A DNA stretch of 64,000 bases, taken from positions 93,259 through 157,258 of the forward strand of contig JAAFIG010000008.1 in assembly GCA_013298595.1 (NCBI GenBank), read 5' to 3'. Below the pieces are notes generated by a model. That model was not told the origin of the DNA and did not search any database. It worked only from the letters and a program-made list of their open reading frames with translations. Source of the stretch: Deinococcales bacterium. GTDB lineage: Bacteria > Deinococcota > Deinococci > Deinococcales > JAAFIG01. This document shows, piece by piece, positions 50,871-58,059 of the stretch; positions within the stretch are counted from its first letter, which is position 1; each line of letters opens with the position of its first letter. The position numbers and the translations under genes were made by a program.

Positions 50871-50915
50871 ACTCTACACCGTAGAGTAGACCAACTTTAC
50901 TCTACGGTGTAGAGT
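50871..50915. promoter_or_regulatory. Double palindromic TetR operator
   Basis: Two 18-bp arms (50871-50888 and 50898-50915) are perfect inverted copies across a 9-bp spacer. Each arm itself contains a 15-bp palindrome, CTCTAC-N3-GTAGAG, the size of one TetR dimer site. It lies 10 bp before the tetR ATG and covers the likely promoters of tetR (TAAAGT at 50915-50920) and the divergent DoxX-like gene, so the repressor probably controls both. Confidence 0.85.
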
Positions 50916-50924
50916 AAAGTCAAG

Positions 50925-51551
50925 ATGGCAAAACCTCGAGCACCTTTAACAATCCAGCGCATTCAAGAAGCCGCACTTGTTTTGATCGAACAAGTAGGAC
51001 TCGAGGCGCTTTCTATGCGAAGCCTCGCTAAAAACCTAAAAGTTGACCCAATGGCGATTTATCACCATATTCCCAATAAAGCCACACTGTTAGCAGGAGT
51101 TTACGAAAGTGTTCTTTTGGAACTATCTACTGAACAAGTTAAGAATAATTCGTGGCAAGAACAACTTAAACAATTGCTCAGGCGTTTTCGTACTCTCTCG
51201 ACGCGACACCCCAAATTATTTCCTGGACTAATTGCCTCGAGTCACACTTCAGAAGGGATTGCTAAAGCCATAGACACAATACTAGGAATTTTACTCGAGG
51301 CAGGACTGGAACCAAAAATAACAGTGCAAACAGGAGATACAGTTTTTTCACTGGTTACAGGATTTGTATTGCTCGAGTTAAATCATCTCAATGCACCGAT
51401 CATCAATGCTGAAGCTGCTCCTGCAACAAATTTGCTACTCAACAACATGGAACGATTACAACTCGAGTTGCAAAATAATCAATTTGCCGAAAGTTTTGAA
51501 TTTACCTTGCAATTCTTGGTGTCAGGTATTGAAATGCAGCTCAAGTCTTAA
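50925..51551 (+). CDS. TetR-family repressor
   Basis: 208 residues. The N-terminal HTH is clear (TIQRIQEAALVLIEQVGLEALSMRSLAKNLKVDPMAIYHHIPNKATLLAGV). The C-terminal domain (about 75-208) is of the TetR_C type found in tetracycline-repressor-like members (SGIEMQL end). It probably binds the double palindrome directly upstream, repressing itself and the DoxX-like gene until a small ligand binds. Its 3' end is followed by tdk after 46 bp. Confidence 0.9.
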   Translation: MAKPRAPLTIQRIQEAALVLIEQVGLEALSMRSLAKNLKVDPMAIYHHIPNKATLLAGVYESVLLELSTEQVKNNSWQEQLKQLLRRFRTLSTRHPKLFPGLIASSHTSEGIAKAIDTILGILLEAGLEPKITVQTGDTVFSLVTGFVLLELNHLNAPIINAEAAPATNLLLNNMERLQLELQNNQFAESFEFTLQFLVSGIEMQLKS

Positions 51552-51597
51552 CAAACGTGCTTCCTCTTTTGACTGCTTCTTGTTAAACTTCTGCTTC

Positions 51598-52233
51598 ATG
51601 CCTCTCGAGCCTTTTTTTCCCAGCGGTCATATCGAAGTTGTTTGCGGACCCATGTTTAGCGGTAAATCCGAAGAACTGATTCGTCGTGTGACTCGAGCTT
51701 TAATTGCCAAACAAGATGTTCGTGTTTTCAAACCAGCCATAGATGATCGCTACCATGTGACTGCTGTCGCCAGCCATGCAGGACGCACTGTCGAAGCCAT
51801 AGCAATCCGTAGCACCGCAGAAATTCGCAACTCGCTTGGTTTAGCGCCACAACCCGCCTTATTCGGACTCGAGAACCCAGATGCGTTCGAGGTTAAACTG
51901 CCTGATGTTGTCGCATTCGACGAAGCTCAATTTATGGATACTGGCGTGGTTGCCTTGGCGCTCGAGTTAGCCAGAGCAGGTGTACGCGTTATTTGTGGTG
52001 GATTAGACTTAGACTTTCGCGCCGAACCATTTGGCATCATGCCAGAGCTGCTGGCTCGAGCCGAACATGTTGAAAAACTAACAGCGATTTGCCCAATTTG
52101 TGGAGCACCAGCCACTCGTACTCAGCGTTTAGTCAATGGAATGCCCGCCCGTTTCGACGACCCAGTAATCATGGTTGGAGCTGCCGAAGCTTACGAACCA
52201 CGCTGTGGAAAACATCATCAAGTTCCACGCTAA
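51598..52233 (+). CDS. tdk: Thymidine kinase
   Basis: 211 residues, type II (TK1-like) thymidine kinase of the salvage pathway. P-loop GPMFSGKSEELIRR near 17-30, VVAFDEAQF (Walker B-like), GLDLDF, and the zinc-binding CPICGAPA with later Cys. The start is ATG 51598, 8 nt after a TAAACT box (51584-51589); longer in-frame starts lie inside the tetR gene. Thymidylate salvage is coupled to no neighbour here. It ends 20 bp before the next gene. Confidence 0.93.
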   Translation: MPLEPFFPSGHIEVVCGPMFSGKSEELIRRVTRALIAKQDVRVFKPAIDDRYHVTAVASHAGRTVEAIAIRSTAEIRNSLGLAPQPALFGLENPDAFEVKLPDVVAFDEAQFMDTGVVALALELARAGVRVICGGLDLDFRAEPFGIMPELLARAEHVEKLTAICPICGAPATRTQRLVNGMPARFDDPVIMVGAAEAYEPRCGKHHQVPR

Positions 52234-52253
52234 ACCAGTGATACGCTACAACC

Positions 52254-53783
52254 ATGAAAACAATCTCGAGACGAGAATTCCTAGAAAAAGCGGGTTTGTC
52301 CGCAATGGCAACCATGCTGAGCAGTTGCCCTCGAGAAACCATTGTTTTACCACCAGAACCAATTCCCTCGAGCAGTACAAATTGGGATGGTTTGTACACC
52401 ACGGCTCTTGGCGCAATTCCCAGCAATGCCAGATGGGTTGCCACCACAGGCAACGATACCAACTCTGGCAGTGCGACCCAACCATTTCTAACCATTGCTC
52501 GAGCACTCGAAGGACTACCAAAAGGCGGACAAATCATTATTAAAGATGGTGTGTATAGCGGTGCTGCTAACTGGATTAACCCAAATCTGACAGCTATCCC
52601 CAATGGTTTATCCGATTCACAACGCACCATCATCCGCGCCGAGAATCGCTTTGGCGTTCGTATTGTGCAAACTGCCCGACCAAGTGGTTACTATCAATCC
52701 ATTGTGCATCTCGCACCAAGCAGCGAGTTCATTTGGATCGATGGCATCATTGCCGAAACCACTTGGACAGCCGCTCGAGCCGATGACAGTGCCGCTTTTG
52801 TGGTCTCAGATTTAGGGCAGAACAACCGAATCACTCGAGTAATCGTGAAAAAATCTTCGTGTTGTCAATACGGTGGTTCGTTTGCTTATGGTCGTGGCGC
52901 GGTACTCGAGGATTGCCACGCCATTGGCAGTGGTCGTTACGCGTTTTACGGTGGTTCAGGCGGAGATTCCGAGCCAATGGGCAACGCCGTTTTGCGCCGA
53001 TGCACATCGTACATGCCATTTGGACCATCTATCGAACCCACTGCATCGTTTGCATTTTATGGCAGTAATGATGGTGCTTACGAGTTATGCCGCGATGTCC
53101 TGTTCGCCAATTGTTACGAACTCGACAGCCCGCATATCAAAGCGACACCTTCCAATGGTGACAATCTCAAATGGGGTTCGTTTTACTTCCCTAAAAGCGT
53201 GCGAAATGTGCGTTTGATTGGTTGCGGTAGCCTCAACGGAGGAGCCGAATATGGGGCATACTCAACCGATAACTATGGTGGCAATACTGATGTCCTAGCC
53301 GAATTTACCGATTGCTTTGCATGGGATATGCGCGTTGGCAGCTCTAATTCACTAACCGCTTTTCGCAAAGCTGATAATGGCATTATCCGCGTCAAGCAAT
53401 GCTCGGCAGGACTGATTCCAGGCGATGATCTGAGTGTACCCAGCAGCACCGAAACCAGCAACAACAACTTCTCCGACACAATAGAATACTTAACACTTCG
53501 CAACAACGGTAAAGGCGCAGAACAAAAATATGCCATTGGTAAATTTCTCTCGAGTTACGGACAAACAGGTTTTGACCAACCACAAACAAGTCTCAGGCTC
53601 TGGAATTTCCCATACGAAACCGAACTTGCATCCATCAGTGCCGAACTTATCAGCAAACCAAGTGGCGATTTACCAACCACTGCCTCGAGCAGCAGCAACC
53701 CGTTTGCCACCTCGAGTTTCACAAAGCGCATTTGGCAAGCCACGGGTCGAACTATGCCAGCACTCAGCACAATTTATGGCTAG
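52254..53783 (+). CDS. Tat-exported beta-helix lipoprotein
   Basis: 509 residues. The N-terminus has a twin-arginine motif (SRREFLEKAG) and a lipobox-like MLSSC, so it would be folded in the cytoplasm, exported by Tat and lipidated on Cys25. The rest is a right-handed parallel beta-helix of the pectate-lyase/DUF1565 type: VATTGNDTNSGSATQPFLTIARALEGLPKGGQIIIKDGVY, then repeated strands (IWIDGIIAE, RVIVKKSSC, AVLEDCHAIGSG, AVLRRCTSY). It may bind or cut a polysaccharide at the cell surface. TACGCT (52242-52247) lies 6 nt before the ATG. Confidence 0.78.
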   Translation: MKTISRREFLEKAGLSAMATMLSSCPRETIVLPPEPIPSSSTNWDGLYTTALGAIPSNARWVATTGNDTNSGSATQPFLTIARALEGLPKGGQIIIKDGVYSGAANWINPNLTAIPNGLSDSQRTIIRAENRFGVRIVQTARPSGYYQSIVHLAPSSEFIWIDGIIAETTWTAARADDSAAFVVSDLGQNNRITRVIVKKSSCCQYGGSFAYGRGAVLEDCHAIGSGRYAFYGGSGGDSEPMGNAVLRRCTSYMPFGPSIEPTASFAFYGSNDGAYELCRDVLFANCYELDSPHIKATPSNGDNLKWGSFYFPKSVRNVRLIGCGSLNGGAEYGAYSTDNYGGNTDVLAEFTDCFAWDMRVGSSNSLTAFRKADNGIIRVKQCSAGLIPGDDLSVPSSTETSNNNFSDTIEYLTLRNNGKGAEQKYAIGKFLSSYGQTGFDQPQTSLRLWNFPYETELASISAELISKPSGDLPTTASSSSNPFATSSFTKRIWQATGRTMPALSTIYG

Positions 53784-53804
53784 TAAAAGTCGTTGAGTTG
53801 AGGC

Positions 53805-53834
53805 TTTCAATTTAAGCTGAGACATTTCAATTTA
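53805..53834. repeat. Two copies of TTTCAATTTA, 20 bp apart
   Basis: TTTCAATTTA at 53805-53814 and 53825-53834 lie in the 52-bp gap between the convergent beta-helix and phosphoesterase genes. No clear terminator hairpin is visible there, so these could be leftover or processing sequence. Confidence 0.3.
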
Positions 53835-53835
53835 G

Positions 53836-54582
53836 CTAAATCTCGAGTACTAAATTTTCTTGAAATCCATGATTTGTTTCATCAGGATATCCTCGAGGGT
53901 TGGCAATAATTCTTGTCTGTCCAATTAAATAATCTTGTGCTTGGTGAATATGCCCATGAATCCATAGTGCCGCACCTGACTTTTTGATCAATTCATCTAA
54001 GCTCGAGGCGTATGCGGCACTCAGCAGATCGTTTTGATATTCCACAGGTAATGACTGCTTGCTGGGCGCGTGATGGGTAATGACAACAAGTTTTTTACCT
54101 TGCAATTCGAGAAATCGTTGCTCGAGAAAGCGCTTAGATTTTTGATGAATCATGACGGTATTGATTGAGCGTAACTTAGAAAATTGTGGACTGATCCGAA
54201 TCTTTTTGTAATCACTCATGATTCGAGTAGCCTCTATTCCTGCTACTCGAGCATCGCCAAAAAGAGCAAAATCTGTCCATAATGTGCAACCCACAAAGGT
54301 TGTATCTTCGATGGTGAAAGTATCGTTCTCGAGGATATGAATGTTGCTACCTCGAGTTTGGTTTTTGAGTTCTTCAAGCAATTTTGGATAGGCTTGCCCG
54401 TAGTATTCGTGATTGCCTAAAATGTAAAGCACAGGTTGATTGGGAAAATGTTCTTGTGCCCAGCGAACACCTTTAACCCCAAGGTGCGTGTCTCCTGCCA
54501 AAATAACAACGTCTGCGTCTGTTTGTTCGGGTGCAAATTCAGCAAACTCGAGATGCAGGTCTGAGTAAATCAGGATTTTCAT
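53836..54582 (-). CDS. Calcineurin-like metallophosphoesterase
   Basis: 248 residues with the five metal-binding blocks in order: YSDLHLEF (D-x-H), LAGDTHLG (GD), ILGNHEYYG (GNHE), VITHHAPS (H) and IHGHIHQA (GHxH). The substrate (cyclic nucleotide, phosphodiester or capped RNA) is unknown. It overlaps the Dus gene by 4 bp (ATGA), and both are read from the minus-strand promoter before 55613. The length fits the small cytoplasmic class. Confidence 0.88.
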   Translation of the reverse strand: MKILIYSDLHLEFAEFAPEQTDADVVILAGDTHLGVKGVRWAQEHFPNQPVLYILGNHEYYGQAYPKLLEELKNQTRGSNIHILENDTFTIEDTTFVGCTLWTDFALFGDARVAGIEATRIMSDYKKIRISPQFSKLRSINTVMIHQKSKRFLEQRFLELQGKKLVVITHHAPSKQSLPVEYQNDLLSAAYASSLDELIKKSGAALWIHGHIHQAQDYLIGQTRIIANPRGYPDETNHGFQENLVLEI

Positions 54583-55613
54583 TCTCGAGCGATGTGTCCA
54601 TTCAGTGTAGCGGCTTTGTGCCCTTCAAAAGCTGCTCCCATGACTACATCGTCTAAGCTAACTTCTGGAAAAATTTCGTTTAGGAGTAATCGCACATTTT
54701 CTAAACTCGAGACTTGGGTAATTTGTTGGCGAACCCTATTTGCTCCTGCAAAACCTTTGAAGTAATGCGGTAGCACTCCACGCATTTGGCGCATTCCAGT
54801 GTGTTCGCCGTACCATTCGACGTTTAATAAGCAGTGTCGGTAGGCGAGGCGCACAATGTCAGGAATCTCGAGGCTTACACCGCCGAGGACTTCTTGGAAT
54901 ATCCACGGGCGACCAATTGCACCACGTCCGATCATAATGCCGCTGGCTTTGTGTTTGCGTTCTTCAAACATGGCTTTGGTGGTCACATCGCCGCTGCCAA
55001 TCAGTGGAACTTGTAAATGGCTCGAGACTTCTTCGATTTTGTCCCAATCGGCTTGTCCTGTGTAGGCTTGTGCTCGAGTCCGTCCGTGTAGGGCGATGCT
55101 GGCTGCGCCGCCGCTCTCGAGGGCTTTGGCAACTTCGATGGCATTGTATTTATCCCAGCCAAGGCGGATTTTTGCTGATACTGGAATGGGTACAGCTTTG
55201 CCCAGTGCCGAGATTAAATCGTGGGCAAGGTCTGGGGTTTGTAGTAAACATGCCCCGCCGCCATTTTTAACAATTTTTGGAACTGGGCAACCCATGTTGA
55301 TATCAAGTGCCACTGGCTTGAATTCCTCATAGAGTTTGGCACCAGCTTCTGCCATGATTTGCGGGTCGGCTCCAAATAATTGGATTACAAGGTTTGGTTC
55401 GCCTTCGTATGGTTCACCAATTTCAAAAGATTTCTTGCCATTCATCACCACACCCATGCTCGAGACCATTTCGGTGACTGCCCAAGCAGCGCCGTACTCG
55501 CGGCAGAGCAAACGAAATGGGGCATCGGAGAAGCCTGCCATTGGGGCTAAAACAGCGCCGCCTTGCTCGAGTTGCTGGCGGTGAAAATTTGGTTTTGCAG
55601 GTGTGTTGCTCAT
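54579..55613 (-). CDS. dus: tRNA-dihydrouridine synthase (DusB-like)
   Basis: 344 residues. An FMN enzyme that reduces uridine in tRNA. Motifs: LAPMAGFSDAPFRLLCREYGA, LDINMGCPVPKIVKNGGGACLLQ (catalytic Cys in the GGAC loop), KIRLGWD, LHGRTRAQAYTGQADWD, LIGSGDVTT and GIMIGRGAIGRPW. I place the start at ATG 55613 because it opens the conserved region and a minus-strand TACACT (55624-55629) lies 10 nt upstream. In-frame codons up to 55766 run through the typA leader and are unlikely. Confidence 0.92.
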   Translation of the reverse strand: MSNTPAKPNFHRQQLEQGGAVLAPMAGFSDAPFRLLCREYGAAWAVTEMVSSMGVVMNGKKSFEIGEPYEGEPNLVIQLFGADPQIMAEAGAKLYEEFKPVALDINMGCPVPKIVKNGGGACLLQTPDLAHDLISALGKAVPIPVSAKIRLGWDKYNAIEVAKALESGGAASIALHGRTRAQAYTGQADWDKIEEVSSHLQVPLIGSGDVTTKAMFEERKHKASGIMIGRGAIGRPWIFQEVLGGVSLEIPDIVRLAYRHCLLNVEWYGEHTGMRQMRGVLPHYFKGFAGANRVRQQITQVSSLENVRLLLNEIFPEVSLDDVVMGAAFEGHKAATLNGHIARE

Positions 55614-55677
55614 AGCGCCGCCGAGTGTAGCAAAAATCCCGTGATTGGTGAAGGGTTTTATGGTACAGTAACTTTTG

Positions 55678-55731
55678 GGCGTGAAAATCACGCCGTTGTG
55701 CATTGCGAGCCGCACGCTCGCCATTTTTTTT
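55678..55731 (+). promoter_or_regulatory. typA leader with terminator-like hairpin (attenuator candidate)
   Basis: A first hairpin GGCGTGA-AAA-TCACGCC spans 55678-55694. A second GCGAGC-CGCAC-GCTCGC spans 55705-55721 and is followed by CCA and eight T (55724-55731), an intrinsic terminator in the leader. The T-run ends just before GAGG and the ATG at 55741. Both stems are perfect. A TACAGT box (55664-55669) upstream could be the -10. Confidence 0.6.
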
Positions 55732-55740
55732 GAGGTTTTC

Positions 55741-57528
55741 ATGCAGGAATTTCGTAATATCGCCATTATCGCCCACGTAGACCACGGTAAAACAACTTTG
55801 GTGGATGGGTTACTTAAACAAACGCATACTTTCCGCGATAATCAAGCTGTGGCTGATCGCGTTATGGATTCCAATGCCTTAGAACGTGAACGTGGCATTA
55901 CCATTTTGGCTAAGAACACAGCTGTCGAGTACCACGGAATTAAAATTAACATCATGGATACACCTGGTCACGCCGATTTCGGTGGTGAAGTTGAACGTGT
56001 GCTTGGCATGGTGGATGGTTGTTTGTTGTTGGTGGATGCTTCCGAAGGTCCGATGCCACAAACTCGCTTTGTGTTGAAAAAAGCCCTCGAGCTTGGTTTG
56101 CGCCCAATTGTTGTGATTAATAAAATTGATCGTAAAGATCAGCGCATTACCGAAGTGGTGAATTTAACCTTTGATCTGATGGCAAGTTTAGAAGCTACCG
56201 ACGAACAACTTGATTTCCCAATTATTTATGCGATTGCCAGAGAAGGTAAAGCCTTTAAGGATTTAGAATCCCCTAAAGAAGATTTAGACGAATTGCTCGA
56301 GTTAATTGTTAAGCATGTTCCACCACCCAGCATCGAAATTGATAAGCCGTTTCAAATGCTGGTGACCAATTTGGATTACTCGGATTACTTGGGTCGTATT
56401 GCTATTGGTCGTGTGCGTCGCGGTAAGGTTAAACGCAATGAGTACGTCATGCTGATGCACAAAGATGGTACAAAAAGCAAAGCCAAAGTCTCACAAGTTT
56501 TTACCCACATGGGTTTAGCCCGTATCGATGTCGAAGAAGTCTACGCTGGTGATGTTGTGGCAATTGCTGGTCTCGAGGATGTTGGTGTGGGCGAAACGGT
56601 TGCCGATTTTGCCGATCCTGAAGCTTTGCCAGTGCTGACAGTGGATGAGCCAACTGTTTCGATGACGTTCGGTCCGAATACCAGCCCATTTGCTGGTAAA
56701 GAAGGTAAGTACGTAACAACTCGTCACATTCGGGATCGTTTGTTCAAAGAAGCTATGACCAACGTGGCGTTGCGTGTCGAGGAAGACAGCACCGACGAAT
56801 ACAAAGTTTCTGGTCGTGGTGAGTTGCACCTTTCTATTTTGATTGAAACCATGCGCCGTGAAGGGTACGAAATGCAGGTTTCGACCCCGCAAGTGATTAC
56901 CAGAGAAATTGATGGCAAAACCCATGAGCCTTACGAACACTTAGTGATTGATGTTCCCGAAGGTAAAATGGGTGGCGTTATGGAAACCCTCGGTAGTCGC
57001 CGTGGCGAAATGCTAAACATGGATAACCAAAATGGGCGAATGAGACTCGAGTATAAAATCCCAGCCCGCAGTTTGTTTGGTTTCCGCACCCAATTCCTCA
57101 GTATGACCCAAGGCGAAGGCATCATGAACCACGTATTTGATGGCTACGCCCCAATGGCAGGCGACATCAAAACCCGTCTCAATGGTTCTTTGGTGGCAAT
57201 GGAAGCTGGTCAAACATTTCCTTACGCCATTTGGAAACTCGAGGATCGCGGTAAGTTCTTTATCGAACCTGGTATCGAGGTATATGTTGGCATGATCGTT
57301 GGTGCTCACAGCAGTGCCAAGGATTTAAACGTCAATGTCTGCAAATCCAAGAAACTGACCAACATGCGAACCAGCGGAGCGGACGACGCAACTACCCTGA
57401 CCCCAGTCTCGCCAATGAGTCTCGAGGAAGCACTCGAATACATCTCCGATGATGAATTGGTTGAAGTTACCCCAAAGAGCATCCGTTTGCGTAAGCGGGT
57501 TCTCGAGCCGAATCAACGCAAGATTTAA
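55741..57528 (+). CDS. typA: Ribosome-associated GTPase TypA/BipA
   Basis: 595 residues. A translational GTPase related to EF-G, active in 50S assembly and stress growth. G1 [10 protein letters not shown]2 region RERGITI, G3 DTPGHADF, G4 NKIDR, then domain II ([14 protein letters not shown]), domain III and domain V, and the BipA-specific C-terminal domain ([14 protein letters not shown], then [47 protein letters not shown]). The start at ATG 55741 has a short GAGGT site; 22 further in-frame codons upstream run through the hairpin leader. Terminator at 57545. Confidence 0.95.
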   Translation: MQEFRNIAIIAHVDHGKTTLVDGLLKQTHTFRDNQAVADRVMDSNALERERGITILAKNTAVEYHGIKINIMDTPGHADFGGEVERVLGMVDGCLLLVDASEGPMPQTRFVLKKALELGLRPIVVINKIDRKDQRITEVVNLTFDLMASLEATDEQLDFPIIYAIAREGKAFKDLESPKEDLDELLELIVKHVPPPSIEIDKPFQMLVTNLDYSDYLGRIAIGRVRRGKVKRNEYVMLMHKDGTKSKAKVSQVFTHMGLARIDVEEVYAGDVVAIAGLEDVGVGETVADFADPEALPVLTVDEPTVSMTFGPNTSPFAGKEGKYVTTRHIRDRLFKEAMTNVALRVEEDSTDEYKVSGRGELHLSILIETMRREGYEMQVSTPQVITREIDGKTHEPYEHLVIDVPEGKMGGVMETLGSRRGEMLNMDNQNGRMRLEYKIPARSLFGFRTQFLSMTQGEGIMNHVFDGYAPMAGDIKTRLNGSLVAMEAGQTFPYAIWKLEDRGKFFIEPGIEVYVGMIVGAHSSAKDLNVNVCKSKKLTNMRTSGADDATTLTPVSPMSLEEALEYISDDELVEVTPKSIRLRKRVLEPNQRKI

Positions 57529-57544
57529 GGTATTTAAGCATCTT

Positions 57545-57571
57545 ATCCCCTCGAGTCTCGAGGGGATTTTT
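57545..57571 (+). terminator. Intrinsic terminator of typA built from two CTCGAG
   Basis: ATCCCCTCGAG (57545-57555) and CTCGAGGGGAT (57557-57567) are exact inverted copies around one T, followed by TTTT. It lies 16 bp after the typA stop. Confidence 0.85.
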
Positions 57572-57614
57572 CTTGTCCTGTTGCATCGTAGCCTTGACTA
57601 AGCCAGTTCTCGTA

Positions 57615-57643
57615 TTGGCTCGAAGTTGCAAACCCCATAAGCT
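57615..57643 (+). promoter_or_regulatory. Promoter TTGGCT / TAAGCT, leaderless
   Basis: -35 TTGGCT (57615-57620), 17-bp spacer, -10 TAAGCT (57638-57643), then 6 nt to ATG 57650. The best-formed leaderless promoter in the window after that of gltB. Confidence 0.6.
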
Positions 57644-57649
57644 GTTGGT

Positions 57650-57952
57650 ATGGGCTGGGCTTCGATGCTAATTCTCAAACTTCAAGCAGGTGAAACAGTC
57701 CAGTTTCGTCCTCGAGGGCATTCGATGCGGGGTAAAATCGAATCTAAACAACTGTGTACTGTCGAACCTGTTGACCCTGATTCGTTGGCAGTCGGCGATA
57801 TTGTGCTGTGTAAAGTTTCTGGGAATCAGTATTTGCATTTGGTTTTAGCAATAGACGCTGGGCGGTTTCAGATTGGCAATAATCGGGGCGGAGTTAACGG
57901 GTGGATTGGGCGCAACGGGATTTATGGTCGTTTGACTCGAGTCGAAAATTAG
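57650..57952 (+). CDS. S24/S26-like small protein
   Basis: 100 residues. It has GHSMRGKI (the Ser of the S-M pair), TVEPVDPDSLAVGDIVLCKVSG and YLHLVLAIDAGRFQIGNNRG followed by NGW, the pattern of S24/S26 (LexA/signal peptidase I-like) beta folds. The general-base Lys could be Lys50-region of VLCKV or be missing, so catalysis is unsure. No DNA-binding domain or membrane span, unlike LexA or LepB. It may be a free-standing protease-like domain of unknown job. It lies between typA and topA. Confidence 0.6.
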   Translation: MGWASMLILKLQAGETVQFRPRGHSMRGKIESKQLCTVEPVDPDSLAVGDIVLCKVSGNQYLHLVLAIDAGRFQIGNNRGGVNGWIGRNGIYGRLTRVEN

Positions 57953-58059
57953 CTCGAGTTTAGTGTGTTTTACAGCTTTTCCACACTTGACCTTTCCGTT
58001 TTTGGTTTTCGTGTGCTACCCTACCCGCAATTGTTGGTTTGAATTGAAGGGGAATTACT

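Noticed and set aside
51391-51597. N-terminal extension of thymidine kinase
   Set aside because: It lies inside the tetR gene; the conserved protein starts at 51598 behind a TAAACT box.
55614-55766. N-terminal extension of Dus by 51 codons
   Set aside because: It would run through the typA leader hairpins, and a TACACT box lies just before ATG 55613.
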